Of a DNA stretch of 50,271 nucleotides, positions 33,463-42,640 are shown in pieces. The position numbers and the translations under genes were made by a program. The notes beneath the pieces were generated by a model that was not told the DNA's origin, did no database searches, and saw nothing but the letters and a program-made list of their open reading frames with translations. Source of the DNA: Bacteroidia bacterium (GTDB lineage: Bacteria > Bacteroidota > Bacteroidia > UKL13-3); assembly GCA_020049855.1 (NCBI GenBank), contig JAGVLJ010000024.1, positions 1 to 50,271 on the forward strand, written 5' to 3'. Numbering within the stretch: position 1 is the stretch's first letter; each line of letters starts with the position of its first letter.

Positions 33463-35361
33463 TTAATCAAACATTCTCCAGCGAATACCCAAGCGAAAAG
33501 CGCGATACGGCAAAGGCTGGTGTGGGCTGCTGTAAGAATTGTTTCCTGATAAATCGGCATTGGCATGATCGAATTTAAAGAATAACACCGCCTGTTTGAT
33601 TTGCATATTAAAAAACAAATCAACTACCGGGTAGTTGCCAATTTTTACCTTATTCTGTAGTTGAAACTGTCGGGTAACCGGATTAAATTCTTTAGCATAA
33701 TACGCAGTATAGTATGAAACATCTATCCCCATTTGAGCCAGTAACACTTTTTTGAACAAACGTTTTTCATAGTAGAACCGTTCAAATAAACCAAACTCAG
33801 GCAAGCGCATAATCTGCTTGTTACTGGTGTGTTGATACCAAAGCTGGTTGTGCAGCCAAAAGTTGCCAAAATGAAGGGATTTGGAAAGAGAGGTGTTTAT
33901 GACTTGAATGGAATTGCCATATTGAACCGGAAGGCCATTAGAATTGAAATAGACAAAATTGCTCACTGTATTCAATGCTACCGACAAACTAAATCCGGTT
34001 TTTTTTATTTCCCTTGTATTAACCAGAAGGGAAGTGGTGGTTGTTTTCTTAAAACTATTTTCCCAAATATAGTTGTTAGATACAAAATGATTTATCAGGT
34101 AGTCCTGTTCTTTGGCTGCGGACGATGCCTCAATTGCGTAGTTGAATTTAGCGGAAATGTAATCAGCAAAAGTTTTTAACGAGTAATCGCCAGCGTTATA
34201 TCCCGATAGGCAATAGTAAGCGTCAATTCCCGGGAAAAATTTGTAGGGGGTGTTATGTAGCCTTGGTATAATCGCCCCATTTACGTACACATTCGAATAC
34301 TTGACATTGTTCACTCGTTGATATATTTCGATGTATTGATGTTTTACGGTCAAATAAGAAGTGAAATTTATATTTGTTGAATTCTTTTCTACTAAGTGTC
34401 GGTACAGGGTTACACTATTTTGAATCATAAACTGGTGTAACGAGTCATAAGTTTGGGTAGTATCGAAATAAAAGGTATGATAGAAATCTTTATTTAGCAA
34501 GGTTTTGTCTTTGTACAAAAAAGAGAGTCGTTCAATGTCAAGGGTGTGCCTAATGCCCGATTTGCGGATAATTTGACTAGAGGTATCCTCTCCATTTATA
34601 GGATTTTTATATTTTCCAAAATACCAAAATTGCGCGGTATGAAATGAGGTATTTCGGAAAAGATTTCGTGGACCGCCCGCGCCATTTAACCCATTTCCTT
34701 GCAAGTTTACACCCACTTGTTTGTTGGCTCCAGTTAATGCCTCGTATGTAGAGTCATCTATCAATCCGCCATTCATTTCTACGTACCCTTTATTCCAAAT
34801 AAGGTTATTGAGCAGGGCATACCTTTTGTTTTTCGATTGATAGGCACTAAATACCCTCGTGCTCCAAATACTTGACTTTTGATTTACGTAATACCCCAAA
34901 GAACTGATGCGTCTGAAATCGACACCAATATTCCAGCGTGTTGAAACATTTTTGGTAAGTAACAAATCCAGAAACAACAATTCTTTGCTTCCCTGTACAT
35001 ACTGAATGTCGGTATAAGGTTTTTTAGCAGTATAAAATCGGGAGTCTTCACTACGTTTAAAGTATTGTTGCATGGCCTCGGTACCTAATTGAAAGCCATT
35101 AGTTGGGGTTGGATTAAAAAGAAGCGATTGAGCCGGTGAACCTATGTTGCCGAGGTCTTGATATAATCGGTACTTTTTTATCATTGGGTTGTACAGTTCG
35201 GCTTCATACAGGCTGGTATCAATGGCCTTTTCTATGGAAGTGGAGGAAAAAAAAGCGATTTCGGTTTTATACGTGGGAGCTGCACGTCCGGCTAAACTAT
35301 CTTGGGCTAGCAGTGGAGTAGAACACCAAAAGAGGAAACAAATGAAAAATATGTTGCGCAT
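33463..35361 (-). CDS. Putative outer-membrane porin (Porin_10 family)
   Basis: A 632-residue exported protein (signal residues 1-19, ending LLAQ). Residues ~60-140 hold a conserved start seen in the Bacteroidota Porin_10 family (YRLYQDLGNIGSPAQSLLFNP, in part). The rest is a long series of amphipathic beta strands rich in Tyr, Asn and Ser, ending LGIRWRMFD, the usual aromatic last strand of an outer-membrane barrel. Substrate unknown. It lies 43 bp after the LVIVD gene on the same strand; a weak box (CATATTTG) sits just before the ATG. Confidence 0.75.
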   Translation of the reverse strand: MRNIFFICFLFWCSTPLLAQDSLAGRAAPTYKTEIAFFSSTSIEKAIDTSLYEAELYNPMIKKYRLYQDLGNIGSPAQSLLFNPTPTNGFQLGTEAMQQYFKRSEDSRFYTAKKPYTDIQYVQGSKELLFLDLLLTKNVSTRWNIGVDFRRISSLGYYVNQKSSIWSTRVFSAYQSKNKRYALLNNLIWNKGYVEMNGGLIDDSTYEALTGANKQVGVNLQGNGLNGAGGPRNLFRNTSFHTAQFWYFGKYKNPINGEDTSSQIIRKSGIRHTLDIERLSFLYKDKTLLNKDFYHTFYFDTTQTYDSLHQFMIQNSVTLYRHLVEKNSTNINFTSYLTVKHQYIEIYQRVNNVKYSNVYVNGAIIPRLHNTPYKFFPGIDAYYCLSGYNAGDYSLKTFADYISAKFNYAIEASSAAKEQDYLINHFVSNNYIWENSFKKTTTTSLLVNTREIKKTGFSLSVALNTVSNFVYFNSNGLPVQYGNSIQVINTSLSKSLHFGNFWLHNQLWYQHTSNKQIMRLPEFGLFERFYYEKRLFKKVLLAQMGIDVSYYTAYYAKEFNPVTRQFQLQNKVKIGNYPVVDLFFNMQIKQAVLFFKFDHANADLSGNNSYSSPHQPLPYRAFRLGIRWRMFD

Positions 35362-35404
35362 GCCTTTACCGCAAATATGCTGATAAAGGCTGAGACGAGA
35401 AAAT

Positions 35405-36763
35405 CTAACGTTTTATGAGTTTCAGGGTTTGGTTTCCGTTTTCATTTTCAATATGTAAAAAATAAAAACCTGAAAGGAGGAAATCTAAAGAGAGCAAGTT
35501 ATTATCTGCCAATTTACCAGCCGATTGATAAACCACTTGCCCGGAAATCGCAGTGATGGAAACAAATGAAGGGTTAAGGGTGTTTACCGTTATGTTATTG
35601 GTAAACGGATTTGGAAACACCTCAGTGGGTTGCCTGCTTGGTTCATTCACAGCAGTATTCGTATCAACTTTAAGAATGAATAAACCATTAGCCATATCCG
35701 AAGCCAACACGTTTCCTGACGGAAGGTAAGGATATATTCCCCAGCAACCGAAAAGGCCACTGTAGTCGCCATTATTGCTATAGGTATCAAACCAGGCAGC
35801 AACTTTTACTGAGTTGGGGTTGCTTATATCAAAAGCATACACTCCATCATGGTAATATGCTACCCAAAGAAACGGGTAGGTAAAATAAGGTTTGTGTGCT
35901 ACGGCCTGCGATGACGAGCGAAATATATCGGTTACTGTAAGGTTGGTTACATTTTTTATTGCCGCCATTTTTACGCCACTCCCCGAGCTTTCATCGGTAA
36001 AGCTCAACAGACGGTGCACAGGGTCGAATGCTGTTGAGTGATTAAATCCTTTTTCAGCATAATCTGCCAATGCCTTTATTAATACAGGGTTTGATACATT
36101 TTGGTAGTTAAAAATATAAAGTCCGCTGCTACCCGTGCTGCAATAAAGCGTATCGCGCCATGCAAAAGCATTATGCACGAAAGAAAAAGAAAGCGGTGGC
36201 GGTGAAAGGTCGCCCAGCCATTGGGGCACTTCGGGATTGTTTAATGAAAGAACGGTTGCCGCATACGATAGTATCTGATTTATACCAGTGCCCTTTCGAT
36301 CTGTATTACACAGGTAAAGTCTTGCCGAAAAGGTGTCAACACTTAAGGTATGTGAGCGAATACAAAGGCTGTCGTGGTCATATACCTTGTGAACCGAATC
36401 CGGGAGGTATTGCAAATCAAAAACCTGTAACGAAGAATTTCCCTGTCCTGCTGCGGAATAAGCATAATGGCTATAAGTTACTATATCGCGGTTTCGGCAA
36501 CCTGCCATTTTTCCTGCCTCGGCATCGCATATTATGGGCAACAACGGATTGGTAACATCTATGAAGTAAACTGAATCAATGCTGCAAAGCAATGCATATT
36601 CTTTATGTTTTACTGCATCGTAGTAGCCATACACCTCATTGTATTGCTGGTTTCCCTGCACATTCAGGTTATCGTTATCCCACCGGGCCAATTGCACCAT
36701 GCGAAATGATGATTGCCCGAAAAGACTTAAAGGAATAAATAAAAGTACCCAAATACGAATCAC
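35405..36763 (-). CDS. T9SS-sorted LVIVD-repeat (choice-of-anchor B type) protein
   Basis: A 452-residue exported protein: the signal (IWVLLFIPLSLFGQ) is short, and the start is GTG at 36763, since no ATG suits. Residues ~50-360 repeat blades of the LVIVD type (SIDSVYFIDVTNPLLP, SSGLYIFNYQNVSNPVLIK, HDGVYAFDISNPNSVKV), predicted to form a beta-propeller. The C-terminal ~75 residues (EVFPNPFTNNITVN, FYFLHIENENGNQTLKLIKR) form a T9SS sorting domain, so the protein is probably surface-attached or released. Function unknown. A TACCTTAG box lies a few bases before the GTG. Confidence 0.85.
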   Translation of the reverse strand: MIRIWVLLFIPLSLFGQSSFRMVQLARWDNDNLNVQGNQQYNEVYGYYDAVKHKEYALLCSIDSVYFIDVTNPLLPIICDAEAGKMAGCRNRDIVTYSHYAYSAAGQGNSSLQVFDLQYLPDSVHKVYDHDSLCIRSHTLSVDTFSARLYLCNTDRKGTGINQILSYAATVLSLNNPEVPQWLGDLSPPPLSFSFVHNAFAWRDTLYCSTGSSGLYIFNYQNVSNPVLIKALADYAEKGFNHSTAFDPVHRLLSFTDESSGSGVKMAAIKNVTNLTVTDIFRSSSQAVAHKPYFTYPFLWVAYYHDGVYAFDISNPNSVKVAAWFDTYSNNGDYSGLFGCWGIYPYLPSGNVLASDMANGLFILKVDTNTAVNEPSRQPTEVFPNPFTNNITVNTLNPSFVSITAISGQVVYQSAGKLADNNLLSLDFLLSGFYFLHIENENGNQTLKLIKR

Positions 36764-36860
36764 TACACTAAGGTACGGTTTTTTTCTGAAACTGTTTTAT
36801 AACCGGGATGAGCGGCTGGTAATTTGGAATTTAAGACCACCTGATTTTGCTTCAAAATAG

Positions 36861-36893
36861 TTGTGCGAAGTATTAAATCTTTTCGCACATTTG
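36861..36893 (+). promoter_or_regulatory. Promoter of the SET-domain gene
   Basis: TTG (36861-36863) and CACATTTG (36886-36893, one mismatch) are 22 nt apart. The box ends 9 nt before the ATG at 36903. The TTG serves as -33 box and not as a start codon for a longer frame. Confidence 0.5.
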
Positions 36894-36902
36894 CACCCGC
36901 AT

Positions 36903-37304
36903 ATGTTATACGTTAAAAAATCAAAAATACCTAAATCGGGTCAGGGTCTTTTTACTGATGCACTTATTAAACGCGGAGAAGTAGTGTGCGAGTATGAAGG
37001 TGAAAAACTCACGTGGAAAGAATGTGAGGCTCGCAATGCTACCATGCCGGGCAGGCAAAAGGGAGCTTACTATTTTTACATCAATAGCAAAAACTGTGTA
37101 GATGCCGCTGCAGCCATTGACACATTTGGCCGATATGCCAACGATGCTGCCGGCCCAAGCCGAATTGCTGGGATACGAAATAATGCCCGGTATGAAGTAA
37201 TAAAGGGCAAGCCATATATTGTTGCCAGCCGCACCATAAAGCCGGGCGAAGAAATTCTGGTTGGTTATGGGAAAGATTACTGGGAAACCATGCTTGAAAA
37301 TTAA
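36903..37304 (+). CDS. SET-domain protein lysine methyltransferase-like protein
   Basis: A 133-residue protein consisting of one SET domain, the S-adenosylmethionine-dependent lysine methyltransferase fold. Visible elements are KSGQGLFTDALIKRGEVVCEYEGE, shown in part, the FYINSKNCVDAA substrate channel and the C-terminal GEEILVGYGKDYW. The motif normally RFxNHSCxPN reads RYANDAAGPSR, so the usual His and Cys are missing; this occurs in small bacterial and viral SET proteins. The target is unknown. The ATG at 36903 follows a promoter box by 9 nt; a longer frame from 36861 would use the -33 TTG. Confidence 0.85.
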   Translation: MLYVKKSKIPKSGQGLFTDALIKRGEVVCEYEGEKLTWKECEARNATMPGRQKGAYYFYINSKNCVDAAAAIDTFGRYANDAAGPSRIAGIRNNARYEVIKGKPYIVASRTIKPGEEILVGYGKDYWETMLEN

Positions 37305-37978
37305 TTTCTTCTCACGAAAATTAGTAATTGGTTTTGTACTGCTGCTGTACAATTTGCTACGAGGATTTTAGTGCTAAGTAGCGCGGGTCAATCAACTGTC
37401 AGGGCTCAATGGGCAGCGCGACACATCAAACACCTGTTGTGCGGTGGGTTGGCAAACAGATGAAGACAGCATCGCTGGGAGCAGCTTGAGGATAAATTTA
37501 CTTCTGGATTGCTCAAATCTGTGAATAAAGTCGGTAGCAGGGGACATTAATCCTGCGGTATTATTAATTAAATTTTAGCTCCAACTTACTGCTATTTGGC
37601 ATGTCCGGATTGCCTACAGGCAGAATGTCTTCGGAATATGGTAACGAATACTTCAATTTTATTGGGGGTGGCTTGCATTCTTAAGAAGCCAGTTTACCTT
37701 TTTTCTATTTGTCGAGTGAGGTAATTCGGCTATTCAATTCCCTTAATTGTAAAAGTTTTAAATCCTGCACAGATAAAAGGGTAGCTTAGTTTTTACTAAA
37801 AAACAAACCTTACCTTTGTTGTGGATGTGATTGTTGAAAGTTGGCGAAAGATTATAGATGTGAGAGCAGTATTGTAAAATTTAATACTTACCCCTTAATC
37901 ATAATTTTGGCGTTGCAACAAAAAATTACGGTATAACCTGAACTTAAAATCATAGACGAAACAATAAAACAAAATTAA
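37305..37978. other. Gene-free spacer with a promoter near its end
   Basis: About 670 bp with no convincing gene; the sequence shows many stops in every frame. An exact TACCTTTG (37811-37818) lies 205 nt before the M1 peptidase start. The final 150 bp are AT-rich and form a possible long leader. Confidence 0.55.
37811..37818 (+). promoter_or_regulatory. Candidate -7 box for the M1 peptidase gene
   Basis: An exact TACCTTTG. If used, the mRNA would have a leader of ~200 nt, unlike the near-leaderless genes elsewhere, so post-transcriptional regulation is possible. Confidence 0.4.
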
Positions 37979-38023
37979 GTGAATAACCCAAAAGCATCAC
38001 CAAATTTAATTTTATCTGCATTA

Positions 38024-39949
38024 ATGAAGCTAAATTTGAGGTTTTTGCTGTACTTGATTCCATTTTCTATGCAGGCTCAAGTAGGTCAGCAACTCATTGA
38101 TCTAAGCGAAACAGAATCCAAGCAAGTAGTAAATGCTAATGTCTACAAAATCAGTTCAGTTTCGCAAAACTATGATGTATGTTATTATCGGCTTAACGTT
38201 TACCTCGATCCAAGAGTTTGGTACATCAGTGGAAATATGACCATGTATTTTGTTACCAAACAAACTCCGTTTCAGCAACTGGAGCTTGATTTTACATCAA
38301 CTATGCAGGTAGATTCCATACGCTACCATGGGGTGTTAGGTACGTTTACACATCAGGCTAACCATGTACTGAAAATCTTTCTTCCCTCGGTGTTAGGTTC
38401 AGGTATCTTAGATTCGGTTCAGGTATTTTATAGGGGAACTCCTGCCACTACCGGGTTGGGTTCGTTTGTGGCTGCCCCACACAGCAGCGGAGATGTGGTG
38501 TGGACTTTATCTCAGCCTTATGGCTCGCGTGAATGGTGGCCCAATAAAATGACCCTTGATGACAAGGCCGACTCATTGGATGTGTACATTACTTCTCCGC
38601 AACAATACAGGGGAGCCTCCAACGGATTGCTGGTACAGGATATAGTTACTGATACCCTACGTACTGTATATTGGAAACATCGCTACCCCATAGCTGCCTA
38701 TTTGATTGCCGTAGCAGTAAGCAATTACCATGTGTACCGCGACTACTGGATACATAACAACGACAGTGTGGAAATTCTCAATTATGTATATCCCCATTCG
38801 CTGGTGCAGGCGCAGCAGCAAACACCTTACACTGCCACTTGTATGGAGTTATACAACAACTTGTTTGAAGATTATCCTTTTCGCAGGGAAAAGTACGGGC
38901 ACGCACAGTTTGGTCGTGGAGGAGGAATGGAGCATCAAACCATGAGTTTTATGGGGGGGTTTGGCGAAGACCTTATTGCACATGAACTCGCCCATCAGTG
39001 GTTTGGCGATAAACTTACCTGTGGATCGTGGCGCGATATATGGCTAAATGAAGGATTTGCCACTTACCTTACCGGGCTTACCTACGAAAATTTTAAACAC
39101 GACAGTTTATTTTTGAAATGGAAGCGCACCGTGATAAACAATGTGTGCAGCGAAACCTATGGTTCGGTTTATCCGGTTGATACACTAACCCCATTTGTGT
39201 TATTTGACAGTCGGCTTACTTATAACAAAGGTGCATTTGTGTTGCACATGCTGCGGCAAAATCTGGGCGATGTGGCCTTTTTTACCGGGGTGAAAAATTA
39301 TTTGAAAGATACCGTGATGGCCTATGGGTTCAGCTCTACAGCACGGTTTAAACAGCATATGGAGCTGGCAGGCGGTACAAACCTCACAACTTTTTTTAAT
39401 CAGTGGTATTACAACCAGGGATACCCTTCGTACACCACTACCTGGCTCCAGGCCGATGGTAAAGTTTACCTGAAGGCAGATCAGGTTACTTCGCATCCAT
39501 CGGTGTCCTTTTTTACGGCTCAGCTACAATACCTGTTGATAGGTGAGCAGGATACCCTGCTGGTTACCGCGCAGCATACAGGAAATAATCAGGTGTTTTC
39601 GTTTACCGTACCCTTTGTGGTTGATACGGTAGTTTTTGATCCCTTTCTCAATATCCTCTCCAAAGGCAATAAGGTAATAAGTAAAACGGCTTTAACGGCA
39701 CAAGCCGGTGGGTTGCTGGTATACCCCAATCCTGCCCGCAACAGTGTGCGCATTATGTTTAGAAATGTACGGGTAAATCAACCCCTGCTTGAGTTGATAG
39801 ATGCCACCGGAAAACAAGTGCTGATGGTGCAACTCAACAATGCCCCGCTGGCGTACGACTGGGATGTGCACACCCTGGCTGCCGGATATTATACCTTGCG
39901 CGTAACAGCCGAAGGGCAGGTGCAATTGCTGCCGCTGGTGAAACAATAA
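38024..39949 (+). CDS. T9SS-sorted M1-family metallopeptidase
   Basis: A 641-residue secreted zinc aminopeptidase-like protein. The signal (MKLNLRFLLYLIPFSMQAQ) starts at ATG 38024; a GTG at 37979 would add 15 residues with no signal role and is not preferred. The N-terminal beta domain is followed by the zinc site HELAHQWFGD (HExxH) with the third ligand in NEGFATYL 19 residues later. The usual GAMEN exopeptidase motif reads GRGGGMEHQT, with His for the Asn, which could alter specificity. A T9SS sorting domain ends the protein (LVYPNPARNSVRIMF, LAAGYYTLRV). The gene is alone, with no clear downstream terminator. Confidence 0.92.
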   Translation: MKLNLRFLLYLIPFSMQAQVGQQLIDLSETESKQVVNANVYKISSVSQNYDVCYYRLNVYLDPRVWYISGNMTMYFVTKQTPFQQLELDFTSTMQVDSIRYHGVLGTFTHQANHVLKIFLPSVLGSGILDSVQVFYRGTPATTGLGSFVAAPHSSGDVVWTLSQPYGSREWWPNKMTLDDKADSLDVYITSPQQYRGASNGLLVQDIVTDTLRTVYWKHRYPIAAYLIAVAVSNYHVYRDYWIHNNDSVEILNYVYPHSLVQAQQQTPYTATCMELYNNLFEDYPFRREKYGHAQFGRGGGMEHQTMSFMGGFGEDLIAHELAHQWFGDKLTCGSWRDIWLNEGFATYLTGLTYENFKHDSLFLKWKRTVINNVCSETYGSVYPVDTLTPFVLFDSRLTYNKGAFVLHMLRQNLGDVAFFTGVKNYLKDTVMAYGFSSTARFKQHMELAGGTNLTTFFNQWYYNQGYPSYTTTWLQADGKVYLKADQVTSHPSVSFFTAQLQYLLIGEQDTLLVTAQHTGNNQVFSFTVPFVVDTVVFDPFLNILSKGNKVISKTALTAQAGGLLVYPNPARNSVRIMFRNVRVNQPLLELIDATGKQVLMVQLNNAPLAYDWDVHTLAAGYYTLRVTAEGQVQLLPLVKQ

Positions 39950-40129
39950 AACGCTCAGTTGCATCAAGCAATTAAAGTTATCTTTAAGTAAATGGGTAAA
40001 GGAACGAGCTTCTATATATTTGCTTTTCCCAATTTTTTTTACCAGTTTTACCCTGCTTAATGTGTATGAGTTTTTGCGAGGCTATAATGTTACAGGCAAG
40101 TTTAAACGACACCATAAAATGATTATTGA

Positions 40130-40984
40130 ATGAAAAAAATTTCGATAGTATTTTTAATTTGCCTGACTGCGTTTTTTGTACAGGCGCAGGAACTTTATAG
40201 AGATGCAACGGGTAAATACGGTTATAAAGACACTAAGGGCAACATCGTCATTCAACCTAAATATGACAAAGCTGAAGCGTTTTCTAACGGATTGGCAGCA
40301 GTGAACATTGGCGCAAAATATAACGAAGACGGAGAAGCCATCAAAGAAGGTAAATGGGGCTATATAGATAGCAACGGTAAAGAAGTGGTAGCACCGAAAT
40401 ATGATCTTGTGGAAAGCTTTGACCGCTATGGGTTTGCAGTGGTAATAAATTCGTATGAAGATACCACACTTCATTTGAAATATGGTGTGATTGACCAAAC
40501 GGGTAAGGAAGTTGTGCCATTAAAATACAATTATATTGATGATTGGGGAATCGTACAAATGCAAACCCCACAAGGCGTTAAAAAAGGATATCTGGATCCA
40601 ACCTCCTATAAGGAAATTATTCCAACAATATATGACGACATACACCTTTACCAATGTGGAATTGCAACAGTAATGCTAAACGGTAAATATGGTTTCGTTG
40701 ACCAACTAACAGGAAAAGAACTTGTGCCTCCCAAGTATGATACCGACCAAAACAATTCCTTTTCAGAAGGCTTAGCAAAAGTAAGTTTGAATGAGAAATA
40801 TTTTTACATAGACAAATACGGGAATGAGTTCGATGCGGATGATTATTACAGCTCCTATCCTATACGCGGATATACATTTGTTCAATTAAAATCGCAATCA
40901 TTCTTCGTTGACTCCACAGGTAAAAAATATAGTATGAATAAAAACGTTGGCAGGTGTTATGATATTTTTGAAAACGTTGCCTAG
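40130..40984 (+). CDS. WG-repeat protein, N-terminal part ending at an in-frame TAG
   Basis: A 284-residue exported protein (signal residues 1-19, ending VQAQ) made of WG (KWG) repeats: GKYGYKDTKGNIVIQPKYDKA, shown in part, GKWGYIDSNGKEVVAPKYD, LKYGVIDQTGKEVVPLKYN and GKYGFVDQLTGKELVPPKYD. These form tandem beta units. It ends at TAG (40982-40984); the same frame then continues without interruption into the next WG-repeat CDS at 41006. The best reading is one ~535-residue gene broken by a nonsense mutation, with the first part possibly still functional because WG repeats are modular. Confidence 0.8.
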   Translation: MKKISIVFLICLTAFFVQAQELYRDATGKYGYKDTKGNIVIQPKYDKAEAFSNGLAAVNIGAKYNEDGEAIKEGKWGYIDSNGKEVVAPKYDLVESFDRYGFAVVINSYEDTTLHLKYGVIDQTGKEVVPLKYNYIDDWGIVQMQTPQGVKKGYLDPTSYKEIIPTIYDDIHLYQCGIATVMLNGKYGFVDQLTGKELVPPKYDTDQNNSFSEGLAKVSLNEKYFYIDKYGNEFDADDYYSSYPIRGYTFVQLKSQSFFVDSTGKKYSMNKNVGRCYDIFENVA

Positions 40985-41005
40985 GTTGATTTTACAGCAG
41001 GTGGA

Positions 41006-41734
41006 ATGGGTATTACAGACATTATAACCGGAAAAGAAATCTATAAGTGTAATAATTGTGATGTAGGTTCAGGATATTTTTCCGCTGACGGGCTTATGAT
41101 GCTTGCTTATCCTGAACCCAGGTACGTGGACAAAAACGGGAAAGAATGCTACGACACATATGCTGATGGCACAACCATAAAAAATTCTTTAATAGCGTTT
41201 CAAAGCGATAAGGGGAAATATGGCTTCTATAAATACACTTTGTCTAAATATGGAAACGGTTTGTACGAACGGGAAATAATACCTGCAAAGTACGATACCG
41301 CTTATCAAACTTTTTACGATGATCTGGGCACTGAAATTTTTATAAAGGGATATTTTGTAGCAGAAATTTCCGGTAAAAAAGGACTTGTTGACTCTTTGGG
41401 AAATGAAGTTACCCCCATTAAATACGATTGGATTGACTGCAGTTTTTTGGGAAGTGAGTATGTAAAAGTAAAAGTAAATGGTCAATTCGGCTTTTTAGAT
41501 AAATCGGGAAAAGAAGTGGTGGCACCTGCCTATTATGAAGTTGGAAATTTTTCTGAAGGTCTTGCCCGGGTGCAGCTAAAACAAACTGGCAATTTTGGGT
41601 ATATTGATAAAACAGGTGTAACAATCATTCCCTTGAAGTATACTTTAGCCGAAGATTTTATAAATGGGAAAGCCAAAATACAACTTGACAATAGAGAATT
41701 TTACATTGACACCAACGGTAAGGAAGTAGAATAA
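41006..41734 (+). CDS. WG-repeat protein, C-terminal part in the same frame after a TAG
   Basis: A 242-codon frame, exactly in phase with the preceding WG-repeat CDS and separated only by TAG and seven sense codons (VDFTAGG). It carries more WG repeats (GKKGLVDSLGNEVTPIKYD, GQFGFLDKSGKEVVAPAYYE, GNFGYIDKTGVTIIPLKYT) but has no signal peptide. As an independent gene it would be cytoplasmic; as a broken tail it is not translated unless the stop is read through. I regard it as the 3' part of a disrupted gene. Tandem hairpins follow. Confidence 0.6.
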   Translation: MGITDIITGKEIYKCNNCDVGSGYFSADGLMMLAYPEPRYVDKNGKECYDTYADGTTIKNSLIAFQSDKGKYGFYKYTLSKYGNGLYEREIIPAKYDTAYQTFYDDLGTEIFIKGYFVAEISGKKGLVDSLGNEVTPIKYDWIDCSFLGSEYVKVKVNGQFGFLDKSGKEVVAPAYYEVGNFSEGLARVQLKQTGNFGYIDKTGVTIIPLKYTLAEDFINGKAKIQLDNREFYIDTNGKEVE

Positions 41735-41751
41735 CGGAAAGCAGCTCCTTG

Positions 41752-41814
41752 TTCCAACAAGCATCCACGCTTGTTGGAATATTAAAGTCACCTTTAAGCG
41801 TGGACGCTTAAAGG
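41752..41814. repeat. Two adjacent hairpins with complementary loops
   Basis: Hairpin 1: TTCCAACAAGC (41752-41762), 6-nt loop, GCTTGTTGGAA (41769-41779). Hairpin 2: CCTTTAAGCG (41791-41800), 4-nt loop TGGA, CGCTTAAAGG (41805-41814). GCATCCACGC across hairpin 1's loop (41761-41770) can pair, with one mismatch, with GCGTGGACGC across hairpin 2's loop (41798-41807). The pair lies between converging genes and may act as a terminator or be a REP-type repeat. Confidence 0.75.
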
Positions 41815-41827
41815 AACTGGTGTTTTT

Positions 41828-42640
41828 TTACAGCGAGCGAATTAATTCTTTAATGATAAGGGTCATGTTTGGTTCGGCTTTTTTGGCCGCGTTTATCACA
41901 TCTTCCAAACTTACCACTTTCACCAGTTCCGGTATGCCCATATCGGTAATTACGGAGATAGCAAAGCACGGAATACCCATATGGCGGGCAACAATAATCT
42001 CGGGTACGGTTGACATGCCCACCACATCGGCCCCAATGGTTCGGATGTAGCGGTACTCGGCTTTGGTTTCAAGTGTAGGACCCTGCACGGCTGCATACAC
42101 CCCTTCATGGCAACTTATGTTGTTGGCTTTGGCTATGGCAAGGGCTTTATCAATCAGTTTAGCATCGTAGGGTGCACTCATGTCGGGGAAACGCGGGCCC
42201 AGTTCTTCTACATTTCTTCCTCTAAGCGGATGTTCGGGAAGCAGATTAATATGATCGTTCAGCACCATTAAATCGGTTACCTTATAATCGGGGTTCAAAC
42301 CGCCACAGGCATTGGATACAAACAGTTTTTCAACACCTAAACTTTTTATTACCCGCACCGGAAAGGTTATTTCTTTCATATTATACCCTTCGTAGTAATG
42401 AAAACGCCCCTGCATGGCTACAATATTTTTACCGCCAAGTTTTCCAAATATGAGTTTGCCTGCATGGCTCTCCACGGTAGAAACGGGAAAATTAGGAATG
42501 CCACGGTAGTTGAGTGTGTGGGTTATTTCAATCTCGTCAACCAGTCCGCCAAGTCCGGTTCCAAGTATAATTCCGAATTGAGGTTTTTCGGTTACACGTG
42601 CGTTAATAAAATCAGTAGTCTCTTTTATTTGATCTAACAT
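41828..42640 (-). CDS. Purine nucleoside phosphorylase
   Basis: A 270-residue enzyme converting purine nucleosides plus phosphate to base and ribose-1-phosphate in salvage. Hallmarks are the phosphate-binding GIILGTGLGG near the N-terminus, GRFHYYEGY, the FVSNACGGLNPDY turn, and the active-site AAVQGPTLETKAEYRYI plus GMSTVPEIIVARHMG. Length and motifs fit the trimeric (mammalian-like, PunA) class rather than the hexameric DeoD class. It overlaps lpxK by 29 bp on the same strand and is the downstream gene of that pair. Confidence 0.93.
   Translation of the reverse strand: MLDQIKETTDFINARVTEKPQFGIILGTGLGGLVDEIEITHTLNYRGIPNFPVSTVESHAGKLIFGKLGGKNIVAMQGRFHYYEGYNMKEITFPVRVIKSLGVEKLFVSNACGGLNPDYKVTDLMVLNDHINLLPEHPLRGRNVEELGPRFPDMSAPYDAKLIDKALAIAKANNISCHEGVYAAVQGPTLETKAEYRYIRTIGADVVGMSTVPEIIVARHMGIPCFAISVITDMGIPELVKVVSLEDVINAAKKAEPNMTLIIKELIRSL

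Noticed and set aside
36861-36902. 14-codon extension of the SET gene
   Set aside because: The TTG serves as the probable -33 box and a -7 box lies inside the extension.
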